Assembly (NCBI GenBank): GCA_010279815.1
Contig: QEOQ01000122.1
Span: forward strand, 894,798-958,797
DNA: 64,000 bases
From: Brachionus plicatilis
Lineage: Eukaryota; Rotifera; Eurotatoria; Ploima; Brachionidae
Direction: 5' to 3'
How positions within the stretch are numbered: the first letter of the stretch is position 1; each line of letters begins with the position of its first letter. The position numbers were made by a program, and so were the translations under genes. This document shows positions 44,701 to 57,300 of the stretch, piece by piece. The notes beneath the pieces are model-generated. The model was not told where the DNA came from, did no database searches, and was given only the letters and a program-made list of their open reading frames with translations.

Positions 44701-46870
44701 TTTTTATTGTGTTGAAAATTATTATAGGTGAAATGATTCATTGTGATTCAATCAATAAATTTTTTCAATTCACATCTTTTAAAACTTCAAAATTAAAATT
44801 GAAATAGACAATAACTTAAAATTGACTTTTTTTATATTTTTTATAGTTGTTCATTCTCGAGAATTAATAATGATTTCTATTTTTTTTTTGACCTTTAAAT
44901 TTTTATTCCAATCTTTGTAAGATAAAAAATATTTTTTTAATTTTTTAACTAAGATTTTCAAGGATTAAAGAATTATAAAATTAATTAAAAAGATAAGATG
45001 TTTAAGGATAAAAAAAAAAAACAGGAAAATAATTTGCTTATTCTTATTAATATTTTATTGTTTAAGTTATCAAAAGTGTAAGGTAAAAAAAAATTTTTTA
45101 GTCACCTAGATATATAAAAGAATTAGGACTTTAATTTTGAAAAAATTGATAAATTATATTTATTTTATTCGAATAATCAAATAGAGTAATAAATAATTCT
45201 ATTTTCTGTTTCTCAAATTTATTAGGCTTTTTTGTAGTGAAAATTGTTTTACCTTTTTCTTTACGAGTTTTACATATTTATTTTATAATTTTAATCAGTA
45301 TTGTGAAGCTCTAGCTTTCATTACCTTTTATGACTTATAAAATGAAAATCCTTCATATCCTAAAAAGTATCCAATAATTTACCAATTTTTTATCAAGTTA
45401 CAAAAGGAAAATAGAATGATGCTATTTTTTTGATAAAATTTTCTATAAAAAATTTCGAATCAGAAAGTATCGTAACTAAAGATCATTTGCCAATATTTTA
45501 CTGCCTAATGTCATTATTAAGTGCAATATTGACATAAATTTTATTCAAATATATATTAAAAAATTCAAATTTTCAGTGTTAAATGTTGAAAAAGAATTGA
45601 TAGAAAAAAAAGGTATCATAATGTCAATATATAGATTTTTACGATTTAAAAGATTAAATAAAATGACACGAATTATTTGACTTTACTTAATTTAAAATTA
45701 AGGTTTTTTTATTAAAAAAAGCACAACAATTTTTTATCATAATAATATTTATATTTTTGTTGAGTTTAAGACAAAAAATGAAGCCTTTTATCTATATACT
45801 CTTTTATAAAAATGGCAAATTTTTTTTCATGACAATAAATGATCAAAAGATTAAAAATTTAGAATTCAAATGATTACCCTTTCCTTTAGTTATCAAATTG
45901 TAATAATTCTAACAGAAATTTAAAATTTTTAATTATAAGTATATTTTTAAAAAAAAATTTATATTCTACGAATTATAATTAATTAATCTTTAATTATTTA
46001 ATCGAAGCGATTTAATAAAAAAATTTATATATTTATTTTTTCTTCTCAAATAATGGAGAGATAAAAATAGCAATTTCAAAGCTCTAATCAAGTTGCAGAA
46101 CACATTAAATTGAATTGATAAGTAATTTAAAGTCAATTAATAATTTAGAAATTTAATAATTTCGCAATAATTTTAAAACGTGACTTGAATCAGCATTCTC
46201 ATCAAATTAAAATATCAATTGAATTTTATCGAATTTTTTTTGTGTAAGACTTTATTAAATTTTAATTGAAAAATTTGTGTTGATATTTTTTGAATCAATC
46301 TTTCGCTTGGTTGTCACATTGTGAATGAAAGTAAACTTTTTTCTGAACAATTTGTTTTATAGACCCAAATATGAACCTTTTTTATTCAAAGTCTGGAGAT
46401 AAAGTAAACGAAGAGAAATAAAATATAAAAATATATTTTAATAACAAGTTAAGTAGTAGTTAAATATAGATCAAGGAAGTTTTTTGTTATTAATTGAGGC
46501 ATCTACTAAAAGCATCGGCGAAATAACTTTTATTAAATTTGGCTTAAGTCTTTCAAATTCTTTTTCTTTATTTGACAATAACTCTTTAAGGTAAAAAAAA
46601 TAAAATTCAATTAGGACAAATTAAAAGTGTACTATAGCGACATCTTTCTTAGTATCAATTAACTTTACCATGAACATTTAAGCCAAGAAGGAAAATAAAA
46701 TCAAACTCCAATATGTCAAACGAGAAGATCGGATAGACTGGCCCAAGGGGACTAAGGTAAACATTACAAATTATTTATTAAATACAAATGGCATAATAAG
46801 TCACACACACTATATGAATAGTTGAATGTCTTTGAATTACTTTTTATTATAAACATAAATTTAAATAATT
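41790..46870. other. Gene-free, very AT-rich stretch
   Basis: Long A/T runs, no coding frame and no recognisable repeat. It is the most featureless 5 kb of the window. Confidence 0.5.
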
Positions 46871-46873
46871 TAA

Positions 46874-47100
46874 TTAAATATGTATTAGCAAGTGAACAAA
46901 ACAAGAAAAGAAAATATAATAAAATCGATCATGGTTTAATTTTTGGACACTTTTCTTGGCTTCAAATATCTTGCTGCATGTTGGACATTGTTTCTTAGTC
47001 CTGTTTTTATTTAGAAGTGAACTATCTATTTGATAAGGCAGTAGTTGCTTCTCAAAATCATCTCTCACAGTTCATCTGTTTGTGTACGACGATGTCGTTT
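46874..47100 (-). pseudogene. Zinc-finger-like fragment
   Basis: The minus strand reads KKQCPTCSKIFEAKKSVQKL then NHD, preceded by DLKRHRRTQTDEL in the same direction with one interrupting stop. It looks like one degenerate C2H2-type finger (second His missing) from a decayed gene or transposon. Low confidence. Confidence 0.3.
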
Positions 47101-47109
47101 TAGATCTTT

Positions 47110-48225
47110 ATTTTGTTTTTTAGCCTTATTATTTTAAAGCCAAATAAAAAATTTGATATTTAAAAAATTTTTGTATTTCTTTGAAACAGCTCTCTTTACG
47201 AATCTGAAGAAAGTTTGCTAGCTTTTCTGATATTATTTTTAAATTAGTTCGTTTGGGTTTTGGATTTTTAGCTTGTTGATCACTTTATACTTTAAGAACA
47301 TAAATTTTAAAGACTCTTTTTCTGTATAATGTTAAAATTTTCTTTAATTTGACATGATCATGCCTATTTTCTTCATTAGAAACATGTGATATGGCGCATG
47401 CATTGAATGCTGTAACTACTGCCAGATCACCAATGGCCGGAACTAGTTATAGACTATTATTTTTCCCAGGTACTAACCAGAGTTGTTTAAAAGTCCCAAA
47501 AAAAAGTCCAAGTCTGGAATTTTTTTTTAAATTTGCTAGATCAGGCTTCATATCAAAAAATTTAGATACTCTTGGGTTGTTTAATGCAATAGATTTGCCA
47601 TATATCAGAATTTGCTGTAATTTTAGCATAAATTTTTTCTTCAGTATTCAAAATTTTAAAGCCTAAATTTGGACTTTTGAATGAAATTAAAAAAAAAGTA
47701 CTGAAAGATTCATGAAAAAAATCTGACTCTCATTCAAAAAGTCAATTCAAAACTGTTAAGAACTAGTTTTTGAATGCCTCTTACTTAGTAATGCATAATG
47801 TTAGGGAATTAGCTTATTTTAGTTTTAGAATAGATCGAGCTGCTGAATTTAGAATGACGGTGATGATCAATTCATAGAATGATTTTTAATTGTGTGATTT
47901 TTTTTCACGGAAATTATGCAATTTTTTTTTATAGAAAAATTTTAAAAAATAACACAAAATTAGATTAAATTGAAAAAAATTGAAGTTAATTTTGGGAACG
48001 AATTTTTAAGTATTTAATCTTAATTAATTCTTGAACTAAATTTTTTCAATTAAAGTTTTTTGTAGATTTCAAGAAAATTTTAAATAATTTGTCAATTTAT
48101 TGTCTATTAAAAATAAAGATCGATTTTTATACTTAAAAAAATACAATGATAAAATTTCTTTGAATTAATTTTTCTATATTTTATCTTAGAAAAGAATAGT
48201 CTAAAATTGATCCTATTTAAGGCTT
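47110..48225. other. AT-rich stretch with an unassigned open frame
   Basis: 47,391-47,666 is open and moderately balanced in composition (MAHALNAVTTARSPMAGTSY), but I recognise no family and the opposite strand is open over the same part. It is left uncalled as a gene. Confidence 0.3.
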
Positions 48226-48231
48226 TTTTTC

Positions 48232-49720
48232 TGTGACGAGCTAAAGATCCTTCAGATTAAAAGAAAAATAGTAAAATTTAAAAATAAAGCTTAATGTTTA
48301 GCAAAATATGATAAAAAATAACCAAATATAAATTGGAATAAAAGCGTTACAGCTTAAACAAGTTTAAATTTTTGAGAGTTTTCTTTGTGTAAACTGTCTC
48401 TTTGGACCTAAATTTTATTTTAAAAAAATGTATTTTTTTGATTTTTTCTAAAAAAAATTTTTTACACCCAGGGTTCCAAAAATAGCAAACCTTTTAAAAA
48501 GTTGTTGTTCTTTAAGACTCAAAATCTCAAAGATAAAACTTAAAAATATTAAAAAAGTATATATATTCTGAAAAAGCATAAAATTCTCTACATGCTAATG
48601 TAATTTAGAAAAAAAAAAAGGGTGTGGCGGTTTTTGTTGGCTAAAAAAAAGGAAAAAAATGTGTTTTTTCTGGTTTAAATCGTATATCCTCCGAGGGATC
48701 AATTATGATCCCACTTTTTTTCAGAAAAAAAAATCTAGACAAAATTCTGAACAAATCTGGGTTTTATTTTTTTACTTTATTGCTTTGTTCTTCTTAAAAA
48801 ATCTCTTCAAATCATGTGATTTTTAACAAATTTGTATATTAATATTCTATTAATATTTTTTTATAAATTTTACTAAAAACTTGCCTAAGTATGAGTAAAA
48901 TTTGGTGAAAAATGCCTAAAAAATCAAAATATAATCAATATCGTGTTAGTAACCTAGGAGTTAACGAATAGGGCGTAGATTACGAATTTTGAGCCAAAAA
49001 TGTGGAATTCAGATAGCACTAAAGTTTTGAATTTCGTGAACTTTAAACAAAAAAAATTTTGAGAGTACTGAGAAAAAATAGAAAATTGTAAACTAGCAAT
49101 GGGGTCTAAAGGTTTTTATCATCACTTGAGAGAAGAAAAAAAAATTAAATCTTGAATTACAGTGCTCCTTTAATTCATCCACGATGGGGCCAAATCTAAG
49201 TTAAATCTGTTCCAATTTTTATTGATATCAATTGCGTGATAGCGGTATGATTCAAAATCTTTAATTTGACACCATCATAAAATAACTGAGGCGGATATTT
49301 GGCTAGCGTGAAAAAAATAGTTTTACATTACTTTTGTACATAGTTTCATTTTATTGGCGTTACACTACTTTTTAGCTCGACCCTAAAAAATTTATCACTA
49401 AAAGAAATTTTTTACAAGAAAGTGTTATAGAGCATTTCATCATCATTTCATTATGAGTTTTTGCATTTTTGTGAAAATTTATTTTAAACATTTTATCGAT
49501 TATGATTTATTTATTTATCTATTTATCTGTGATGAGCCAAAGCTGCTTCAGATAAAATTTTAAAAAAATGAAGAAATAAGACAAAAATAAGTGTACAAAG
49601 AATTTCTATCAAAAATGATTACATTTGAAATTTTTATTATTTTAATTTCGATAAGTGTTAATCATTTTGTTTATTTTCTTATATGTACCGAAAAAAAACT
49701 GCTTCAGATTTAGATATAAA
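48232..49720 (-). repeat. Three minus-strand LINE 3' ends (family 1), clustered
   Basis: Minus-strand copies of the CTGAAG(G/C)AGC..GCTCG unit end at about 48,232 (GACGAGCTAAAGATCCTTCAG on plus), 49,525 (GATGAGCCAAAGCTGCTTCAG) and 49,683 (diverged). Each has an A/T tail on its left. With 50,004 and 51,195 they make five same-direction ends within 3 kb. Confidence 0.5.
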
Positions 49721-49984
49721 ATAGAAAAATGAAATTCAAGTTAAATAAGATAAAATAAAAATAATTATAAAATAACAAAAAATTTAAAATATACGTGGAA
49801 AAAGAGAGCTACAGGTTACACTTGTTTATATATTATTATTTGACAGTTCAGAAAAAAAAAGAAGAAATGGCAAGATAATAATTGCACAATGGAGTTGGAT
49901 ATTCGAAATTTATGGATTCGAAGTTTTCTTTATATTCTTCTATTTATTATTCATTTTGTTCTTTGCTTTTCTATTTAATTTATT

Positions 49985-51180
49985 TTTTATTTATTTGTTT
50001 TAATTGTGCCGAGCTAAAGCTCCTTCTGATAAAAAATAAAATAAAAATGTAAAGAAAATTAAGATAAAATTAAATTTAGTTAAAATATAATATAAAATAC
50101 AATTTAAATAAACAAATTTTAAGTAATGACACGTGCAAAATTTGTTAAATATTGAACAGTTCAGGAAAGAAAGAAGAAATAGTAAGATAGCAATTACACA
50201 ATGGAATTGGGTATTCGATGTATCTTGATTCAAAACCTTCTTTATATTCATCAACCAGCTTGACAACCAATGGAACAGAATGACGTAGTCCTTCCGCTAA
50301 ATACCTTTCGCCCAATTCAAAAAGTCGATTTGAGACAGTTAAAAGTTTAAGTTTATTAAGGGCCTCATGATGCATAATATTTGAAGGAACATCATATTTT
50401 AGTTTAAGTATAAAACGAACTGTTGAGTTTTGTAAGACTTGAATTTATTTTTAATGTTTGTCTCTGAAAATGAATTCAGACACGGAAAAGAGTAATCAAT
50501 TATAGATCCGATTAAAGATTTACATAGGTTTCCTAGTGTGTAATAGTTAAGACCCCATTTTTTGTTTGACAGTATTTTTATTAAGTTTAACCGTGAACTA
50601 CAACGCTGTTTTATTTCATCAACCATTGGGTTAAAGGTTAATTTTGAATCAAATTTTATACCTAAGAACTTGATTTCCTTTTGACTCTCAATTTTATTTT
50701 CATTTATCTTAAAGTGTGAGTCAATATTTTCCTTATTATATTTAGTGAATATAATGAAACAAGACTTTTCAACAGATAATTTCTTCTTCCGCTTTAAGAG
50801 CCATTTTTCTAATTCGTCTAAGTATTTGTTTATCTTATTTTCTAGGTTTCTTTTTTTCTTAAAAATGTAGAATGTGACCAAGTCATCAGCAAAAAGAAGA
50901 GAGTATTTTTTTTATTTCTTTTAGGCATATCACTGATAAAAATACAAAAAAGTAATGGACTAATTACTGAGCCTTGATGAACACCTGCAGTAATATGGTA
51001 TTTATCACTTATATGACCATTTACATTTACTTTAAATGATTTTGAGTCTAAGAATGAATTAATCCAATGTATCAAGTTAGATGGAAGATTCATTTTATCA
51101 TTAGTTTATAAATAAGACCATCATGCCAAATACTATCAAACGCTTTGGAGATACCAGAAAATAGGGAACAAACTGTATTT
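49985..51180 (-). pseudogene. 5'-truncated LINE with near-intact reverse-transcriptase C-half and 3' hairpin
   Basis: Minus strand, in order: ISKAFDSIWHDGLIYKL (palm motif A, about 51,150), MNLPSNLIHWINSFLDSKSF, AGVHQGSVISPLLFCIFISD, then after a frame break at an A-run, FADDLVTFYIFKK (intact catalytic FADD, about 50,880), EIKFLGIKFDSKLTFNPMVD and EIKQRCSSRLNLIK, RLFELGERYLAEGLRHSVPL, and LVVKLVDEYKEGFESRYIEY to a stop near 50,160. The 3' UTR ends at about 50,005-50,025 in the hairpin GAAGGAGC-TTTA-GCTCGG and an (AAAT)n tail. It starts inside the polymerase, so it is 5'-truncated, as is usual for target-primed insertion. Best-preserved LINE here; one homopolymer frameshift. Confidence 0.85.
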
Positions 51181-51300
51181 ATTTATTTGTTTATCTATAC
51201 CGAGCTAATGCTTTTGAATATAGAAAAAAATTAGAACAAAGTTAAATAAGATAAATATAAATAAAATAAAGGATAAATAAGTCAAAAGAAAATTTGAAAA
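51181..51300 (-). repeat. LINE 3' end (family 1) abutting the 50-kb LINE
   Basis: Plus strand TTTATTTGTTTATC then TACCGAGCTAATGCTTTTG. It is a further 3' tip of the same family, immediately at the truncated 5' end of the 50-kb copy, suggesting insertion near or into an older copy. Confidence 0.45.
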
Positions 51301-51539
51301 CTTGAGAATTTTTAACTTTATTTATAGCAGAAGATACTAAGGCATTGCTTGTTCAAGTAAATTAAGGAAACAAAAAAATGCATGGGTAAAAATACAAAAA
51401 AAGTTTATTCTTTAAGTTTAAAACAAAGTGAAATGAACATAGAGGGCTTTAAGTCTATCAATTAAAAAATTTTACGGCTATTAAAAATAAGTTTCACAGT
51501 TTTTTTTGCCACAAATCTTAAGACAAGTCAGACCTGACC

Positions 51540-52085
51540 ATCAGGCACTGTTCTAATAACACAAAATGTATATCCATCAAATTGCAGACAAGTCAAGACA
51601 AAATTTACAGATGGATGTGTAAATGGCGACTTAATGTCAGTGCAAGAATTTTATTTAAAAAAAATTCTAGGAATATCATTCATGAACTTAATTTAAATTA
51701 TGGAGAGAAGATAATAACCCATGAAGTTAACCCGAAATTTATTGGTGTAACTCTTGTTCCTGGATAGAGAGATAGAGAGATCTACTCGTCGATTCAAATT
51801 GATTTGGTCGATTGGTGGTAAAAACTGGAGAGTGTTCAGCAGATCTGATAGGTATTTGTCCAAAATTCTCAGAACAAAGAACTTAATCATATAATCTAGC
51901 TCAAGAAATAATCCAGCATGGCATCATGTTCAAAGCTAAAGCCAGACAAGCTATTTTTGGTGTTATCAGAAAAAGTGACGAGATGGAATGTAGAAAGTTC
52001 TTTGAAATCGATGGAAACAATAGTCTCTTTGATGTAAACTTTCACGACAATACTAAAGAATTTATAAATTATTCATTTGATAGCT
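51540..52085 (+). pseudogene. Decayed LINE reverse-transcriptase fragment
   Basis: The plus strand reads LQTSQDKIYRWMCKWRLNVS, ELNLNYGEKIITHEVNPKFI then GVTLVPG: the segment after the catalytic loop (W...W.L.VN..K ... KF.GV.LD) of a non-LTR polymerase, followed by stops. Downstream (to about 52,085) weak coding-like sequence continues in shifting frames. Opposite in direction to the 50-kb element. Confidence 0.65.
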
Positions 52086-52089
52086 AATT

Positions 52090-52895
52090 AAAATGATTAT
52101 TACTGCGTGAAAAGGTAAAAATTCAATTTCATGAGAACGACGGGCCCGATAACTGCAATACTAATTTTGACTTAAAAATTACTTAATTTTTTATATCCCA
52201 GTCTAATTTAAATGACTTAACTTAAATTTAATTTAATGACTTAGACCTAAATTTGTGGCTTAAAAAAAGTCTGGAATAATCTTTAAAAAGAAATTTTAAT
52301 AAATAATAAAGGCAAGAAAATTCATGTACATTTTATTGTATTTAGATTAACATTTTTACTGAAAATAAGTTACATTTTAGAGTTGGCAACTGAACGATAA
52401 CATTTAAAAGTTTCTACGTAACATTTTTTGAATAAAATTATCTAAAATGTCAAGGATAAATTTAAATTTTATTTGATTCATATTTTATATTTCATTTTAT
52501 TTATTTGATTCAATTATTAAAAATGCAAATTTTCATTTAAGTCAAGTTATATAGCAAACAATTTTTGTTTTAATTGTCTACTTATTTTAAAACTTACTAA
52601 AATTATTAGAAATTAAAAATATCAGCTATTTTTTTTGGCATATTTAACTAAAAAAATAGACTACGATAATTTTGTTAATTAATAGTTATTTTTTTAGCTA
52701 ACTTTAAATTATTAATCAAACAATATTTACGCTTTATAAAAAATCATTTATTAAATTAGTTCAATTTATCAGTTTTATAAATCTGTTTTACAAAATGTTT
52801 TTTAATTCAAATTTAAACTCTTAATAAAAAATAAATAATGGTTTAGTTTTTAAATCAATTGATTAATTTGTAGAAAATAAAATAGAAAAATAGTA
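52090..52895. other. AT-rich stretch
   Basis: Nothing recognised. Confidence 0.4.
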
Positions 52896-52910
52896 GATTA
52901 TTTTTTATTT

Positions 52911-53205
52911 GCCCGCATAGCCGAATGGTTTGTGTGTTAGTCATGCAAGCAGAGGATCGAGGGTTCGAAACCCGCTGAGGGTGAAAAAATCTTCAAAATA
53001 TCTCTGCAGTACGGGACGAATGTTTAAACCCCTTTCATAATAAAAATAGGGGTACCGGTTTCGACTGGGTAATAATAGCGGTGCGGATGACCAACTCGAT
53101 GCAGTTACCTCTGTGTCAGGTCGGAGCCGTTGCTCAAAAAGGTACATGAAAAGGAGATGAGCGCCTCCCCATTGTCCACTAGGATAGAAAGGGACATATT
53201 ATTAT
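52911..53205 (+). mobile_element. tRNA-derived SINE with target-site duplication
   Basis: Head 52,911-52,983 is tRNA-like: acceptor-type 5' GCCCGCA against TGAGGGT, an A-box-like TAGCCGAATGG and a perfect B box GGTTCGAAACC, so it carries an internal RNA polymerase III promoter. A GC-rich body of about 190 bases (GGGGTACCGGTTTCGACTGG...GTCAGGTCGGAGCCGTTGC) and an ATT-repeat tail follow. ATTATTTTTTATTTG occurs at 52,897-52,911 and at 53,206-53,220, a 15-bp target duplication made by LINE machinery. The mispaired acceptor stem and fused body argue against a working tRNA gene. Confidence 0.85.
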
Positions 53206-53224
53206 ATTATTTTTTATTTGCGCA

Positions 53225-54313
53225 TAAAAAAGTTGTATGGAATCAAAAAACACTTATTGCTATTATCGCTTGTTGGTTCAAGTCGTATATATTAAAAATG
53301 TTCATTAGAGCATAAGTCACTTTTGATATTTAAGAATATTTTTAATATTGAAAATTGCTTCGTATGTTAAACAATTTTTTTTATGTTAGTAAACATATTT
53401 CAGAAGCACAAATATTTTTTTGGTGAAAAAAAAAATAGCTAGAAAAAGAAATTATTCACATTTTTTTAATGAAAATGAAATAAAATTTGATTTAATGATT
53501 CACAATAAAGACAAACTCTTTTACTCAAAAAGACCACATGTAACTCTAAATGTTACAGTGTTTTTTTTTTTACTTAAGTGAGCAGTGATCGCTTTTTTAA
53601 GACTATGAAGTGTGTGGCAAATTCAAATCAAGCTTAGGGGTCAATTAATTTTTTGTCCGCGTTGCAAAACTAACTTAACCAAATATTTGCAAACTTGCAG
53701 CACATAAAACATGCTTACAGAAAGTTTGTTGTTCATGTAGACAAGAAAAAAGTGAAGCAGATTTCTGGCAAAAATGCTAATTTGCAATTAACTTTGAATA
53801 ATAATTATAATTTATGCGGGAAAAAAAATATTAACCATTTTTAAAATAGCTAGCATAGAATTGAGGAATTGAGCGTACACATAGCAATCATTCATAATTA
53901 TGATTATTAATCTAAAAGCAAACAAGCAAGCAATCAACTCGTTTTAGCTATATCAAAAAAAAAAAAAAAGAAAAAACTAGTGTTGAACTGTTGAACTAGA
54001 TTATTAATACAATTTAATAATAAATTTTAATTTAAATTAATTTTAATAAAAAATAAGGTTGGTTTTATTTTATTTTAGTTTTATTATTATTGTTGTTGTC
54101 GATCAGTGTTTTTCTCTTTTGGACGGACCATATAAGCATCTAGCGCTCTTTTAGATTATGATATACCCGCCGTTCTAGACCTTACCTAAAATGACATTGT
54201 TACTTTGATCAAATTCGAACACAACACACACATAATCATATACTCAACACTCACAGACACAGACACATTTTGTTATTATCTATAAACAGTAAAGCTATTG
54301 ATTGAGGAGTAAA
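53225..54313 (+). other. Upstream region and 5' UTR of casein kinase 1 gamma
   Basis: AT-rich to about 54,060. 54,090-54,300 is more balanced (GGACGGACCATATAAGCATC; CACACACATAATC) and probably transcribed leader or core promoter; TATAAG at about 54,132 is a possible but unproved TATA element. An in-frame TGA sits at 54,299-54,301. Confidence 0.4.
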
Positions 54314-57300
54314 ATGGCGACTAGCGGTTCGACTAATTTGGTATCAGGCGGGATCGGTGTGTCGACTAGTGTGCACGACATAAACCAGGGCCAGAATGGC
54401 TTGAGCACGAGCGCGCAGCCGGCCCAGACGGTCACTGCCGCTCAGTCCAACATAAACATTCTGCAAGCGGGCAACAGCACAAACAATTTGAACCAGAGCT
54501 CTAACCCGACCAGTCAGAGTCAGTCGCATCATCAGCGGCCGGCGAGCACCGCCAGCAGTGTGCAGCTCATGGTCGGACCAAATTACCGTGTCGGCAAAAA
54601 AATTGGCTGCGGTAACTTTGGCGAGCTGCGTCTTGGCAAAAATTTGTACACTAACGAACACGTTGCCATCAAACTAGAGCCGATGAAGACGCGCGCGCCA
54701 CAGCTCCACCTCGAATACCGATTCTACAAACAGATAGCTTCCCCAAGTAAACTAAAAAAATTTTTTTTTTTTTCATTTTGTAAAGAAAACCCGCGAGTTG
54801 AATTTTTTTATGAATATTTTTCAAGTAATGTTGTATATCAATGGATAGCGCTGAGTCTCTGCTTCAACATAATGTGTTTTATTAATTTACATGTCTTTCC
54901 GTTCCATACTTACATTACGCCGAAGATTAGTACTTTTAAAAAGCAACTTATTTAGTTCCCATCTTTGGAATTCTCTGTCCATGTACCCAAAAAATTATCA
55001 AAATTTTTTTTTTAAATGAAAACATTGCTTTATTAGTTTATTTATTTTTAGGTATTTTTTAATTGAAAATTTATGTATTTTTTTAAGCTTGAATTGATGG
55101 TTTTCTCATCGCTACTGAATTCTTGAGCTTCTATTTAATCACTATATCCTGTTGCCACAATTTTATTTTTCATGACGTCAGGTCATACAAAATAAGTTGA
55201 TTTCTGTCTTCTATTAAAATCAATTGTGTTTTAAACAATCTTTTATTGTATCTGGCGATTCCAAGATACCACAATTGATGTTAAAAAGACTGCAAGCAGC
55301 TTTTTATGATCTGTGGCTAGACGCCAAGAAAAATGAAATTTTGATAACAGGAAAAAATGATATTGATATAATAATTGTTCTTGGAAAAATAAAAAAAATT
55401 CAAAATTTTGAGAGCTGTAATAATAAAATAATAATAATAAATTAATAGCTATGATGTGGCTGACCACATAGCTTTCTAAATCTAGTCTGTCAAGTTTATT
55501 TTTAAATTGGTTTATGCCATTTGATAGGACCAGAGTTGTTCCTCAAGGCGCTATTTTTCATTTTTGACTAAAGAGTCAAGTAAAGTTAACAATTAAATTG
55601 GCTTTTTTCACATTTTGACTATTTTTTTTCCTGTTTTTTTTTATGATTATTCCTACCTGATATGATGTGTTTCGAAAAAAAATGAAATTAAAGACTAATC
55701 GGTCGGACTCATAATTTTATTTCAAAATTTTAAAATTAATACATTTAAAAAACTTGCAAAAAAAAATTTTAAATTCAATTTTTAAAATAATGATAATTTA
55801 GTAAAAATGAAACTAATCAAAACATCAACTCAAGTCGTGATTTGACTTTTAACTTGTGACTTGAGGAACAACTCTGGATACTCTGTTTGTAAAAAAATTG
55901 TGACATTAATCAAAGTTTTTGACAAGTTGTCTTTATTTGTGGAATTCGTGTGATCTTAATTGATGTGTCGATTGAAACTGCTGTTCATTTTTTGTGTATA
56001 AAATTGAACAGTAGTATCTTTTTGGTTGTCTTTGGCTCCCTGTAATTCGAGAAAAGATCGGTAGTACCGATAGATTTTTAGAAAAATTGATTAATCAGAA
56101 AAAATACTTTTTGACTTCAACTAGATGCGACCGACACAAATATAATTAAGTTTTTATGATAAAAAAAAACATATCTTTTGTTAAATGGATGCTATTTTTT
56201 TAGGTGTCGTAAGACTTTTTTTTCTAAAAATATAATTTTTGTTAAGTCAATTAAAATTTTTGATAAATTTAATTTGGTTTAGACTAACTTTTACAAATCA
56301 ATTAATTAAATGATTTGTAAAAGTTCAATAATCTTTTTATATTAAACATTTTGATAAATTGTATTTTAATGAATTATTTATTTTAATTGAAATAAATGAA
56401 GAGTTAATCAGTCCTTTCAATAGAAAAGGGCCTTAGCCTGTTGATTTACCTACTGAAACTAAGACTAAGGTATCAAATATATATTTTTAAGGTTTATTAG
56501 TATCAAACTTAGGTATCAAAAATTGATTACCTAAGAAAATTGATTGTTGATTTACCTACTGATACTGAAACTAAGGTATCAAATATATATTTTTAAGGTT
56601 TATTAGTATCAAACTTAGGTATCAAAAAAGGAGAAAAGAAAATTTTAATTTTTGAAATATTTTTAACAATTATGTTTAAATACGCTACTTTTCTCATTAA
56701 AAATATTCTTTAATTCAGTATCTGTGGTATTTTAGTCTCGAAAGAGCATAAGGCTTGAAAGGTTTTATTTTTTTCTCTCACTTTTATTTTTATTTCGATT
56801 CTAATAAGGAATCGTCAACATTATTTATTATTTTTGAATGAAGGTATGTTGGCTTCACAAATTCGAAACTTGATGATGATCCTGTCATTATTTTAATTTT
56901 TTAATCAATAAATTAAGTAAATTATGGATTTTTATATTAAACATCTATTGTGCACAAAATTAATTTTATCATTAAAGAATTTTTTATTTAAATTACAACT
57001 GAACCTCCTATTTTGAAAAAATAATATCATTTAAGGTTTTGAACTTCATGACGACTTATGATATCGAGCCTAAAGCGTACAGTCTTGGCATGGTCTTTGA
57101 CAACCTTTGGGTTCATATTGCTCAGGCAAGTGCGAATTCTGTTTTCGAGTTGCTTAAGATTTTTTACCTTCCGATCACCTTCATAAACTTTAGCTTTCAA
57201 ATTTCTCTAAAAATCTTCGATTGGTCGTGCTTTTGGTACTTTTGATGGATTCTATTCTTCTATTCTATTTATGATTCAAGTAGGCTCTAAGTTTAGCAAA

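Noticed and set aside
47391..47666. Protein-coding gene of 91 codons
   Set aside because: No family resemblance or splice support, and the opposite strand is equally open.
52911..52983. Functional tRNA gene
   Set aside because: The acceptor stem mispairs, the anticodon arm is unclear, and the unit continues into a SINE body with target duplications.
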